Of a stretch of DNA of 64,000 nucleotides, positions 44,908-53,079 are shown one piece after another. Under the pieces are notes generated by a model. That model had not been told where the DNA came from and did not search any database. It was given only the letters and a program-made list of their open reading frames with translations. Source of the stretch: G965222335 sp965222335 (GTDB lineage: Bacteria > Pseudomonadota > Gammaproteobacteria > Pseudomonadales > Halieaceae). A program made the position numbers and the translations under genes. Location of the stretch: positions 1,054,001-1,118,000 of the forward strand of contig OZ244944.1 in the NCBI GenBank assembly GCA_965222335.1, given 5' to 3'. Numbering within the stretch: the stretch's first letter is position 1; each line of letters begins with the position of its first letter.

Positions 44908-45681
44908 GTGTCACCCGGAGAGTTGCAAGAGCGACGCGAGAGAGTATTCCTGGTGCTGGCGGGCACCTTTCTGGCCGCCATGACCCTGCTCAACGTGATT
45001 GGCATTACCCGCTTTATCCAGTTGGGCCCGATGGCCCTGGCGGTCGGGGTGCTGCCCTACCCGCTCACTTTCCTGTGCACCGACCTCGTGTGTGAGCTTT
45101 ACGGGCGTGCCCGCGCGAACTTCCTGGTCAGCGTGGGTCTGGGCCTGAACTTCCTGATCCTGGTTGTCCTGTTCCTGGGCGATGCCATGCCCTCGGTCCC
45201 CGCGGAGCAGATGCCGCCCTGGCAGGTCCTGCAGCTCGCGGCGCCGGTGGCGCTGCCCAACGGCGACATGGTCGAGGGCAGTGTCGGCCTGTACCAGCTG
45301 ATTTACGCAACCACCTCGGGGGCGGTATTCGCCTCGATGATGGCCTATATCGCGGCCCAGTACTGCGATGTCCAGCTGTTCCATTTCTGGAAGCGTGTTA
45401 CCCGCGGCAAGTATCTCTGGGTACGCAATAACTTCAGCACCCTGATGAGCCAGATGGTGGATTCGGTGATGGTGATTACGGTGACCTTCGGCGCCGCCTT
45501 TCTGCGCGGGGATATCGCCTTCAAGGCGCTGCTGGTATTAATCGGCAGCAACTACCTGTTCAAGGCCACGGTCGCCCTGCTGGACACGGGACCCTTCTAC
45601 CTCGCGGTGCACTACCTGCGGCGCTACCTTCGCCTGGCACCGCAGGAGTACGCGGTGCCGACCCTGAAAGAGAACCCCTGA
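44908..45681 (+). CDS. yhhQ: YhhQ-family queuosine-precursor transporter
   Basis: 257 aa from GTG at 44908, just after GAGGGG. About six to seven helices: VFLVLAGTFLAAMTLLNVIG, LAVGVLPYPLTFLCTDLVCELYGR (VUT family signature), NFLILVVLFLGDAM, ATTSGAVFASMMAYIAAQYCDVQLFHFWKRVTRGKYLWVRNNFSTLMSQ with D-x-Q-L-F-H-F-W-K and R-N-N-x-S-T. YhhQ takes up 7-cyano/7-aminomethyl-7-deazaguanine for tRNA queuosine. Gene order with a QueD relative and SDR is suggestive, but the neighbouring PTPS appears not to be QueD. Confidence 0.92.
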   Translation: MSPGELQERRERVFLVLAGTFLAAMTLLNVIGITRFIQLGPMALAVGVLPYPLTFLCTDLVCELYGRARANFLVSVGLGLNFLILVVLFLGDAMPSVPAEQMPPWQVLQLAAPVALPNGDMVEGSVGLYQLIYATTSGAVFASMMAYIAAQYCDVQLFHFWKRVTRGKYLWVRNNFSTLMSQMVDSVMVITVTFGAAFLRGDIAFKALLVLIGSNYLFKATVALLDTGPFYLAVHYLRRYLRLAPQEYAVPTLKENP

Positions 45682-45697
45682 GAGCGCTGCTCGCCCC

Positions 45698-46774
45698 TCA
45701 GCCGTTGGCTGCCAGCAGCGCCATGTCCGCACCGTCGGCCCGGCGGTGCATGTACTCCTGTGCCAGGCTCTCGGCGATCAGCTCAGTGGGACGGTGACAG
45801 GCATCCGCGCGGCGCAACACCTCACCCAGGGTTCCAGCGATACGCTCGATATGCGCCCGCTTGTCGGCCTCCGGCGCGCTCTCGCGCTGGTAATGCACAT
45901 CGATGATGCCGCCGGCGTTGACCAGAAAATCCGGGCAATAGAGAATCCCGCGATCCTGCAGATGGGCGCCATCGCTGGCGGTCGCCAGCTGGTTATTGGC
46001 AGCACCACAGACGATGCCGGCGCGCAGGGCCGGTATGCTACGATCATTGAGCACAGCGCCCATGGCACAGGGCGCGAGAATATCCACCTCCAGCGCCAGC
46101 ACCTCGGCAGTATCCACCGCAATCACGCCCAGTTCCTCCACGGCGCGGCGCAGGTTGATGCCGTTGACGTCAGCGCCGTAGACGGTGGCGCCGTCCGCGC
46201 GCAGATGCCGGGCGAGATAGTAGCCAACGTGACCCAGGCCCTGGATCGCCACACCGAGCCCGGCCAGTGAATCCGCCCCCAGCAGGTGGCGCACGGCGGC
46301 GCGCATCCCCAGATAGACGCCGTAGGCCGTGCTCGGCGAGGGATCGCCGCCAAATTCATTGTCCTGCAGGCCGCTGACCCAGGGCGTGCGTTCGCGCATG
46401 GTGCGAATATCCGCAACGCCCGTGCCTGAATCCTCGGCGGCCACGTAGCGCCCGCCCTGGGCATGGACAAAATCGCCCATGGCCAGGATCAGCTCCCGGC
46501 TCTTGTCCGCGTACGGGTCGCCGATAATCACCGACTTCCCGCCGCCCATGGGGAGCCCCGCCAGCGCCGACTTGTAGGTCATCCCCCGGGACAGGCGCAG
46601 CACATCGTGCAGCGCCGCGTCATCGGACGCGTAGGGGAACATGCGGCACCCGCCCACCCCCGGACCGAGGGTCGAGTCATGCACGGCGATAATCGCGCGC
46701 AAACCGCTGCCCGTGTCACTGTGGAAGGCAACCAGCTCATGCTGGTCAAAGGCGGGCGCGGAAAAGACGCTCAT
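45698..46774 (-). CDS. Leucine/Glu/Phe/Val dehydrogenase family
   Basis: 358 aa. ELFV-dehydrogenase marks: GVGGCRMFPYASDDAALHDVLRLSRGMTYKSALAGLPMGGGKSVI (substrate Lys and catalytic Lys), the second catalytic part YVAAEDSGTGVADIRTM, and the NAD fold IQGLGHVGYYLARHL. Leucine-dehydrogenase-like length. Converts branched or aromatic amino acids to keto acids with NAD. It lies 25 bases downstream of the indolepyruvate oxidoreductase gene, so the pair likely oxidises amino acids via keto acids to acyl-CoA. Confidence 0.92.
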   Translation of the reverse strand: MSVFSAPAFDQHELVAFHSDTGSGLRAIIAVHDSTLGPGVGGCRMFPYASDDAALHDVLRLSRGMTYKSALAGLPMGGGKSVIIGDPYADKSRELILAMGDFVHAQGGRYVAAEDSGTGVADIRTMRERTPWVSGLQDNEFGGDPSPSTAYGVYLGMRAAVRHLLGADSLAGLGVAIQGLGHVGYYLARHLRADGATVYGADVNGINLRRAVEELGVIAVDTAEVLALEVDILAPCAMGAVLNDRSIPALRAGIVCGAANNQLATASDGAHLQDRGILYCPDFLVNAGGIIDVHYQRESAPEADKRAHIERIAGTLGEVLRRADACHRPTELIAESLAQEYMHRRADGADMALLAANG

Positions 46775-46799
46775 GGATTATCCTCTGTCGCTATTGGTA

Positions 46800-49700
46800 T
46801 CAGGCCGCGTCGACGATCTTCACCGCCGCGGCATGGGACTCACCCCGCAGGCGCGCCAGCAGCTGCGCGCGACGCAGGTTCAGCACCTCGCGGTTGCGGT
46901 CCTTCACATGACCGAAGCCGCGCAGCTTGGCCGGCAGGCGCGCCAGCTCAAGCGCTGCATCGTAGTTGTCCGCATCCAGTTCATGCACCAGCGTTTCCAG
47001 CACCGACTCGTAGTCGGCGATATCCTGGCGCTCCTGCCTGCGCTCCTCGGTGTAGCCAAAGATGTCCAGGCGCGTACCCCGCAGACGCCGGAAACGCGCC
47101 ATCAGGGCGAAGGCCTTCATCATCCAGGGGCCGAACTCCTGCTTGAGCAGGTGACCGGTATTGGGATCGCGCTTGCTGAACAGGGGCGGCGCCATATTGA
47201 AACGCAGGGAGAAGTCGCCCTCGAACTGCTGTTCAATTTTCTTCATGAACTCGCCATTGGTGTACAGGCGCGCGACCTCGTACTCGTCCTTGTAGGCCAT
47301 CAGCTTGAACAGGTTGCGCGCCGCCGCGACGCTTACCGAGTCGGACTGCTCCGCGCGGGGGTCGGCCGCTACAACCTGCGCCATCAGCTCGCGGTAACGC
47401 CGGGCGTAAGCCGCGTCCTGGTAGTCCTCAAGCCGCGCGGCACGGTCGTCCACGATCTCATCCACCGCTTCCAGGCGCGCCTTCGGCGGCGGTGCGAGTT
47501 CATCGACCAGGTTAAGCACCCGCTCTGGCTGGTCGGCGCAGCGGCGACCCCAGAGGAAGGCGGCCTTGTTAAATTCCACGGCCACCCCGTTGAGCTCGAT
47601 CGCCTGCTCCAGCGCCGCTGCCGACACCGGCACCAGGCCCTGCTGCCAGGCGAAGCCAAGCAGGAACAGATTGGAGCCAATCGAGTCACCCAGCAGCTGG
47701 GTGGCGATCCGGGTGGAATCGATAAAATAGGTGCCCTCGTCGCCGATCTCGGTGCTGATTTTTTCCTTCATGGCACGGGTGGGAAAACGCGCGTCCGGGT
47801 CGAGGATGAAGGACGCCGTGGGCACCTCCGCCTCATTCACGACTGAGCGGGTTCGCCCGTGGGCAACCTTGCCCATGGCCTCGTAGGTCGTGGTGACCAC
47901 CAGATCGCAGCCCAGCAGAAGGTCTGCCTCACCCGCGGGGATGCGCACCGCCTTGATATCCTCCTGGTCCGCGCTGACGCGGACATGGCTGACCACCGCG
48001 CCGAATTTCTGCGCCAGGCCCGTCTGGTTCATGGTGGCGCAGCCCTTGCCCTCGATATGGGCCGCCATCGCGACCAGGGCAGTGATGGTCAGGACACCGG
48101 TGCCGCCCACCCCTGTGACCACAGTGTTCCAGGGACGGTCCAGTGCCGGCAGTTGCGGCTCGGGCAGGGGATCAAACAGGTGCTGGCTGTCGCCCGCGCC
48201 GTCGGGCTTGCGCAGCTTGCCGCCGATCACCGACACAAAACTGGGGCAGAACCCGTTGGCGCAGCTGTAGTCCTTGTTGCAGGAGCTCTGATCGATCTGC
48301 CGCTTGCGGCCCAGCTCCGTTTCCTTGGGTACCACCGACAGGCAGTTGGACTTGACGCTGCAGTCGCCGCAGCCCTCGCACACGGCGTCGTTGATAAACA
48401 GGCGCTTGGCCGGATCCTCCAGCTTGCCCTGTTTGCGCCGGCGCCGCTTCTCCGCGGCGCAGGTCTGCACGTACACGATCACGGAGGTGCCACTGAACTC
48501 CCGCAGCTCCCTTTGCAGGGCATCGAGCTCGTCCCGGTGATGCAGGGAAAACCCGGGAATACCACTGAACTTGCCGCGCCAGGCCTCGGGCGCATCGCTG
48601 ACCACGGCGATCCGGCGCACCCCTTCGCCGCTGCACTGGCGCACCACATCGTCCACGCTCAGGGTGCCGTCAATGGGCTGACCCCCGGTCATCGCCACCG
48701 CGTCGTTGTACAGAATCTTGTAAGTGATGTTGACCTTCGAGGCGACCGCAGCACGTATCGCCAGCAGGCCACTGTGGAAGTAGGTGCCATCCCCCAGGTT
48801 CTGGAACACGTGCCTGGTATCGGTAAACGGTGCCTGGCCGACCCAGGCGACCCCTTCACCCCCCATCTGGGAAAAGGTGTGGGTCTCGCGATCGGGCATC
48901 CAGGTGGCCATGTAGTGACAGCCGATGCCGCCGAGGGCGCGGCTGCCCTCGGGCACTTTGGTGGAGGTATTGTGCGGACAGCCGGAGCAGAAGTGGGGCA
49001 CCCGCTCGATGGTCTCCCGCGGGGTTGCCAGGGAGGCCTCCTTGCGGTTGATCCACTCGATCCGCTGTTCCATCAGCTCCGACTGGAAAAAGCGCTTCAC
49101 CCGGCTGTGGATCGCCAGGGCGACCATCGCCGGTGTGAGCTCACCCAGGTTGGGCAGCAGGTCCTTGCCGTTCTCGTCGAACTCGCCAAACACCCGCGGG
49201 CGCGCCGCCACCGGGTAGTTGTACAGCTGGCCGGTGAGCTGGTCCTCGATAATCGAGCGCTTCTCCTCGACCACCAGGATTTCCTCCAGGCCCTCGGCGA
49301 ACTCGTGGGTCGTGCGCGGCTCCAGCGGCCAGGGCATGCCGACCTTGTACACCCGCAGGCCCAGCTCCGCAGCCACGGCCTCGGTGATGCCCATGTCCTC
49401 CAGCGCCTGCATCACGTCCAGGTAGGCCTTGCCGCTGGTGATGATGCCGAAGCGGGGATTGGGGCTGTCGATGACGATGCGGTTGATACCGTTGACCCGG
49501 GCAAATTCCCGCGCCGCATAGATCTTGTACTTGTTGAGCCGCAGCTCCTGCTCCAGGGGCTTGTCCGGCCAGCGGGCGTGCACCCCGTCCGGCGGCAGCT
49601 TGAACTCCTCGGGGATCACGATATCGATGCGGTTGGGATCAATGTCCGCGGAAATCGCCGAGTCCATATTCTCGGTGATCGCCTTCAGGGCCACCCAGCA

Positions 49701-50300
49701 TCCCGAGTAGCGCGACAGCTCCCAGCCGTACACGCCGAGGTCCAGCACTTCCTGCACATTGGCGGGGCTGAGCACGGGCACGGAGGCGCCGATAAACATG
49801 TGTTCTGACTGGTGCGGCAGGGTTGAGGACTTGCAGGCATGATCGTCCCCGGCCACCGCCAGCACCCCGCCGTACTGGCTGGTACCAAAGGCGTTGGCGT
49901 GCTTGATCACGTCCATGCTGCGGTCGACGCCCGGACCCTTGCCGTACCACATTGCGAACACCCCGTCGTAGCGGGCACCCTGGAACATGTTGGTCTGCTG
50001 GCTGCCCCACACGGCGGTCGCCGCGAGGTCTTCGTTGATCCCGGGCTGGAACACCACATTGTGCTTGTCCAGCCAGGGCCTGGCCTTCCACATGGCCTGG
50101 TCGACGCCGCCCACCGGGGAACCGCGGTAGCCGGAGATAAAGGCCGCCGTATTCAGGCCGCGGCTCACATCGCGCTGGTGCTGCAGCATCGGCAGCCGCA
50201 CCAGGGCCTCGATGCCGGTCATGTAGGCGCGCGTGGCATCCAGCGCATACTTGTCGTCGAGCGATACCCGACGCTGGGCGTTACTGTTGCCTGATCCCAT
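46800..50300 (-). CDS. Indolepyruvate ferredoxin oxidoreductase, fused alpha-beta form
   Basis: 1166 aa, typical of the single-chain proteobacterial enzyme. N-terminal TPP/pyrophosphate region ISGYRGSPVGGVDQAMW; TPP-binding CSGCPHNTSTKVPEGSRALGGIGCHYM; a ferredoxin-like cluster CEGCGDCSVKSNC (near 640); and the gamma-like domain TGVGGTGVLTITALVAMAAH. It decarboxylates aryl- or branched-chain keto acids to acyl-CoA and reduces ferredoxin. GGAGG precedes the ATG at 50300. Divergent from an Lrp regulator with a 15-bp palindrome between them, and followed by the amino-acid dehydrogenase. Confidence 0.94.
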   Translation of the reverse strand: MGSGNSNAQRRVSLDDKYALDATRAYMTGIEALVRLPMLQHQRDVSRGLNTAAFISGYRGSPVGGVDQAMWKARPWLDKHNVVFQPGINEDLAATAVWGSQQTNMFQGARYDGVFAMWYGKGPGVDRSMDVIKHANAFGTSQYGGVLAVAGDDHACKSSTLPHQSEHMFIGASVPVLSPANVQEVLDLGVYGWELSRYSGCWVALKAITENMDSAISADIDPNRIDIVIPEEFKLPPDGVHARWPDKPLEQELRLNKYKIYAAREFARVNGINRIVIDSPNPRFGIITSGKAYLDVMQALEDMGITEAVAAELGLRVYKVGMPWPLEPRTTHEFAEGLEEILVVEEKRSIIEDQLTGQLYNYPVAARPRVFGEFDENGKDLLPNLGELTPAMVALAIHSRVKRFFQSELMEQRIEWINRKEASLATPRETIERVPHFCSGCPHNTSTKVPEGSRALGGIGCHYMATWMPDRETHTFSQMGGEGVAWVGQAPFTDTRHVFQNLGDGTYFHSGLLAIRAAVASKVNITYKILYNDAVAMTGGQPIDGTLSVDDVVRQCSGEGVRRIAVVSDAPEAWRGKFSGIPGFSLHHRDELDALQRELREFSGTSVIVYVQTCAAEKRRRRKQGKLEDPAKRLFINDAVCEGCGDCSVKSNCLSVVPKETELGRKRQIDQSSCNKDYSCANGFCPSFVSVIGGKLRKPDGAGDSQHLFDPLPEPQLPALDRPWNTVVTGVGGTGVLTITALVAMAAHIEGKGCATMNQTGLAQKFGAVVSHVRVSADQEDIKAVRIPAGEADLLLGCDLVVTTTYEAMGKVAHGRTRSVVNEAEVPTASFILDPDARFPTRAMKEKISTEIGDEGTYFIDSTRIATQLLGDSIGSNLFLLGFAWQQGLVPVSAAALEQAIELNGVAVEFNKAAFLWGRRCADQPERVLNLVDELAPPPKARLEAVDEIVDDRAARLEDYQDAAYARRYRELMAQVVAADPRAEQSDSVSVAAARNLFKLMAYKDEYEVARLYTNGEFMKKIEQQFEGDFSLRFNMAPPLFSKRDPNTGHLLKQEFGPWMMKAFALMARFRRLRGTRLDIFGYTEERRQERQDIADYESVLETLVHELDADNYDAALELARLPAKLRGFGHVKDRNREVLNLRRAQLLARLRGESHAAAVKIVDAA

Positions 50301-50355
50301 AATACCTTCACCTCCGTGAACCGATAGTGTGGCGTAAAAGTATAGGAATTGTTAT

Positions 50356-50383
50356 TTGAAACCATGGCCGTCCGCCCTATAGA
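50356..50383 (+). promoter_or_regulatory. Predicted promoter of the Lrp-family gene
   Basis: TTGAAA (50356-50361) and TATAGA (50378-50383) with a 16-base spacer; the start point would fall within or beside the palindrome at 50385-50399. The whole divergent gap is AT-rich. Confidence 0.5.
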
Positions 50384-50384
50384 A

Positions 50385-50399
50385 TGCATAAATTATGCA
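50385..50399. promoter_or_regulatory. 15-bp palindrome, likely Lrp operator
   Basis: TGCATAA-A-TTATGCA, perfect 7-bp arms with one central base. It lies at the expected start point of the Lrp gene and about 90 bases from the divergent indolepyruvate oxidoreductase start. Lrp/AsnC proteins bind AT-rich dyads of this size and commonly autoregulate. Confidence 0.6.
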
Positions 50400-50423
50400 G
50401 TTTTTAGGAGCAAAATAACTCAA

Positions 50424-50900
50424 ATGACCAATTCCATCGCCAGGCAGGATTTAGACATCCTGCGCCTGTTGCAGCGGGATGCCACCCGCAGCACCGCGGA
50501 CATCGCCGAGCAGATCAACCTGTCCCAGTCACCCTGCTGGCGCAGGATCAATCGCCTGGAACAGGAAGGCGTGATCCAGCGCCGGGTTGCCCTGCTGGAC
50601 CGCGAGGCCCTGGGCATGGATGTGGTGGTTTTTGCTACCATCAACCTGACCTCCACCGGCCGCCAGAACCTGATGACCTTTGAGGCCGATATCGTGCGGC
50701 ATCCGGAGGTCATGGAGTGCTACACCATGACCGGCATCTGGGATTACATGCTGAAAATCGTGACCCGTGACATCCGCCACTACGAGGAGTTCGTGCGCAA
50801 CACCCTGACCGCCAGCCCCGCAATCCGGGAACTGCATTCCCACATGGCAGTAACCGAGATCAAGAACACCACCGAACTGCCCCTGGATACCCAGCTCTAG
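50424..50900 (+). CDS. Lrp/AsnC-family transcriptional regulator
   Basis: 158 aa from ATG at 50424 (AGGAG lies about 12 bases upstream; the longer frame to 50349 would cover the promoter). N-terminal winged helix: LDILRLLQRDATRSTADIAEQINLSQSPCWRRINRLEQEGVI (about 8-50). C-terminal RAM ligand domain: VMECYTMTGIWDYMLKIVTRDIRHYEEFV. It should sense an amino acid and control the flanking catabolic genes. Its stop TAG overlaps the first base of the MITE-like element; removal of the element restores a TAC-TAA ending that overlaps the next gene. Confidence 0.93.
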   Translation: MTNSIARQDLDILRLLQRDATRSTADIAEQINLSQSPCWRRINRLEQEGVIQRRVALLDREALGMDVVVFATINLTSTGRQNLMTFEADIVRHPEVMECYTMTGIWDYMLKIVTRDIRHYEEFVRNTLTASPAIRELHSHMAVTEIKNTTELPLDTQL

Positions 50901-51163
50901 GGCACCTCTGAACAATGGGAATGCACTCAGGCTTTCAGGCAATTCCGCAATCAAGGCGCCGCTTTGAAGGCAGGCTGGTTGCCTGTCGAAAAGTGGCAAC
51001 GCGGAGTGCGGGATTGCCTGAAAGCCCCGCAGGGCGGGCCCTGAAGCGGCCAGCGCTTCGTTGCGATCCTTGCCAAGGGCTACGGCCATTGCCGGCGGAC
51101 CGCGCCTCGCTCTGGACGCTTCAGGGCTCCGCTGAGCACAATTCCCATTATTCAGAGGTGCCC
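50900..51163. mobile_element. 264-bp MITE-like element with terminal and two internal inverted repeats
   Basis: Termini start GGGCACCTCTGAA (50900) and end as its reverse complement (51163); 22 of the first 23 bases match. Inside are two further long inverted repeats: 50930-50948 with 51008-51026 (18 of 19), and 51039-51048 with 51117-51126 (10 of 10, longer with gaps). A small CAGGC/GCCTG hairpin caps the first. Both flanks carry TA, consistent with a TA target duplication. No credible gene is inside. It could fold as a three-way junction in DNA or RNA. Confidence 0.85.
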
Positions 51164-51168
51164 TACTA

Positions 51169-52314
51169 ATGCCAATCCACAGCAAACTGCCGGAGACCGG
51201 CACCACGATCTTCACCCGCATGAGCGCGCTGGCCCAGCAACACGGTGCGCTGAATCTCGCCCAGGGCTTCCCGGATTTTCCCGCGCCCCTGGCGCTGCGC
51301 GAGGCCCTTGCGGCACACGCCGTGGCGGGCCATAACCAGTACGCACCGATGATCGGCGAGCCGGCCCTGCGCGAGCAGGTGGCCAGGCAGCTGCAGCGCT
51401 TCCGCGGCGTCAGCAGCGACATGGACGAGGAAATTACCATCGTCCCGGGCGCTACCGAGGGGCTGTTCTGCGCCATCATGGCCCTGGTCCATCCCGGTGA
51501 CGAGGTCCTGCTGCTGGACCCCAGCTATGACAGCTATGAGCCAGCGGTGCGCCTCGCCGGCGGCCGCACCGTGCATGTCCAGCTCACCAGCGGCCAGTTC
51601 ACAGTGGACTGGGCTGCCGTGGGCGACGCCCTCTCCGCGCGCACCCGGATGATCGTGATCAACACGCCGCACAACCCCACCGGCGCGGTGATGAGCAGGG
51701 AAGATATGGAGTCCCTGCGCGATCTTGCCGAGCTCCACAACCTTTGGGTGGTCAGCGACGAGGTCTACGAGCACCTTGTTTACGACGGCGCCCAACATCA
51801 CAGCGTGCTGCAGTTTCCCGGGCTGCGCGAGCGCAGCATCGCGGTGTTCTCCTTCGGCAAGACCTACGGCGTCACCGGGTGGAAAACCGGCTACTGCGTG
51901 GCTCCCCGGGAACTCACCCGGGAGGTGCGCAAGGTGCACCAGTTCAACTGTTTTGTCGGGGTGACCCCGGTGCAGCTTGCGCTGGCGGATTTTATCGCCG
52001 CCGAACCGGACTACCCGGCCAGTCTCGCCGCGTTCTACCAGGCCAAGCGGGACCTGCTGCAGCAGGCCCTGCAGGGCAGCCGCCTGCGCCTGCAGCCCAG
52101 CGCCGGCACCTACTTTCAGCTCCTGGACTACAGTGCGGTGACGGATACCCCCGATCACCAGCTGTGTGAGGAGTGGACCCGGGAACTGGGCCTGGCGACC
52201 ATCCCGATATCGATTTTCTACGAGGCGCCGCCGCAGCAGCACTACCTGCGACTGTGCTTCGCCAAACAGGACGAACCCTTGCTGAGAGCGGCGGAGGTAC
52301 TATGCAGGATTTGA
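51169..52314 (+). CDS. Class-I/II aminotransferase (methionine aminotransferase YbdL-like)
   Basis: 381 aa. TTIFTRMSALAQQHGALNLAQGFPDFPAP is the YbdL/kynurenine-aminotransferase start; VPGATEGLFCAI (cofactor phosphate), NTPHNPTGAV, VSDEVYEHLVYDG, and the PLP Lys in FSFGKTYGVTGWKTGY (near 231). It moves the amino group of Met, Gln, His or aromatic amino acids to keto acids. The start ATG at 51169 falls in TACTAATG just outside the MITE. It overlaps the omega-amidase by 13 bases, the usual pairing for glutamine transaminase-omega-amidase. Confidence 0.92.
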   Translation: MPIHSKLPETGTTIFTRMSALAQQHGALNLAQGFPDFPAPLALREALAAHAVAGHNQYAPMIGEPALREQVARQLQRFRGVSSDMDEEITIVPGATEGLFCAIMALVHPGDEVLLLDPSYDSYEPAVRLAGGRTVHVQLTSGQFTVDWAAVGDALSARTRMIVINTPHNPTGAVMSREDMESLRDLAELHNLWVVSDEVYEHLVYDGAQHHSVLQFPGLRERSIAVFSFGKTYGVTGWKTGYCVAPRELTREVRKVHQFNCFVGVTPVQLALADFIAAEPDYPASLAAFYQAKRDLLQQALQGSRLRLQPSAGTYFQLLDYSAVTDTPDHQLCEEWTRELGLATIPISIFYEAPPQQHYLRLCFAKQDEPLLRAAEVLCRI

Positions 52315-53075
52315 CCGCAACCCTGGTGCAGTGCGAGCTGAGCTGGGAGGCTCCCCAAGACAACCGCCGACAGTTCAGCGAGATTATGGACCGCATCGAC
52401 GGGCCTACCGACCTGATCGTGCTGCCGGAAATGTTTACCACCGGATTCTCGATGAACGCCCTGGAAAACGCCGAGCCACCCGGTGGCGACACCGAGCAAT
52501 GGCTGCTGGCCGAGGCCGCGGCGCGAGGCTGTGCGATCACCGGCAGTATCGCGGCGGAGTCCGGCGGCGAGGTGTTTAATCGCATGCTGTTCGCAACGCC
52601 CGAGGGCTGCACGCACTACGACAAGCGACACCTGTTTCGCATGGCCGGCGAGCACAAGCGTTACGCCGCTGGGGAGCAGCGGGTGATCGTGGCATGGCGC
52701 GGCTGGCGGATCCTGCTGCAGGTTTGCTACGACCTGCGATTCCCGGTATTCAGTCGCAATCGCGAGGACTACGATCTCGCGGTCTACGTGGCCAACTGGC
52801 CGGCGGCACGGCGGCACCACTGGCGCACCCTGCTGCAGGCACGCGCGATCGAGAATCTCGCCTGCGTGCTCGGGGTGAATCGTATCGGCAGCGATGCCAA
52901 GGGACTGGATTACAGCGGCGACAGTCTGGCGATAGCCGCCAACGGCGAGCTGCTTACAGACATGGAAAACAAAAACGGCACCGCCAGTATGCTACTGAGC
53001 GGTGCCGATCTGGTTGACTACCGGGAGAGTTTCCCCTGCCAGCTGGACGCGGACGCGTTCCAGCTGGCGACCTGA
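52302..53075 (+). CDS. Nitrilase-family omega-amidase (YafV/NIT2-like)
   Basis: 257 aa from ATG at 52302. Triad: Glu43 in LPEMFTTGFSMN, Lys108 in HYDKRHLFRM, Cys142 in LQVCYDLRFPVFSR. The segment MNALENAEP and YVANWPAARRHHWRTLLQARAIEN are typical of YafV. It hydrolyses alpha-ketoglutaramate and ketosuccinamate, drawing the upstream aminotransferase reaction forward. It overlaps that gene by 13 bases. Convergent with the OmpA-like gene (4 bases). Confidence 0.93.
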   Translation: MQDLTATLVQCELSWEAPQDNRRQFSEIMDRIDGPTDLIVLPEMFTTGFSMNALENAEPPGGDTEQWLLAEAAARGCAITGSIAAESGGEVFNRMLFATPEGCTHYDKRHLFRMAGEHKRYAAGEQRVIVAWRGWRILLQVCYDLRFPVFSRNREDYDLAVYVANWPAARRHHWRTLLQARAIENLACVLGVNRIGSDAKGLDYSGDSLAIAANGELLTDMENKNGTASMLLSGADLVDYRESFPCQLDADAFQLAT

Positions 53076-53079
53076 GGAC

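Noticed and set aside
50900..51163. Ordinary bidirectional terminator or BOX/REP hairpin
   Set aside because: Size, terminal repeats with TA flanks and the clean restoration of TAATG fit insertion of a mobile element better.
50529..51479. 316-aa minus-strand and 84-aa plus-strand frames across the MITE-like element
   Set aside because: They are antisense to or run into the Lrp and aminotransferase genes; composition is low-quality and no transposase motif is seen.
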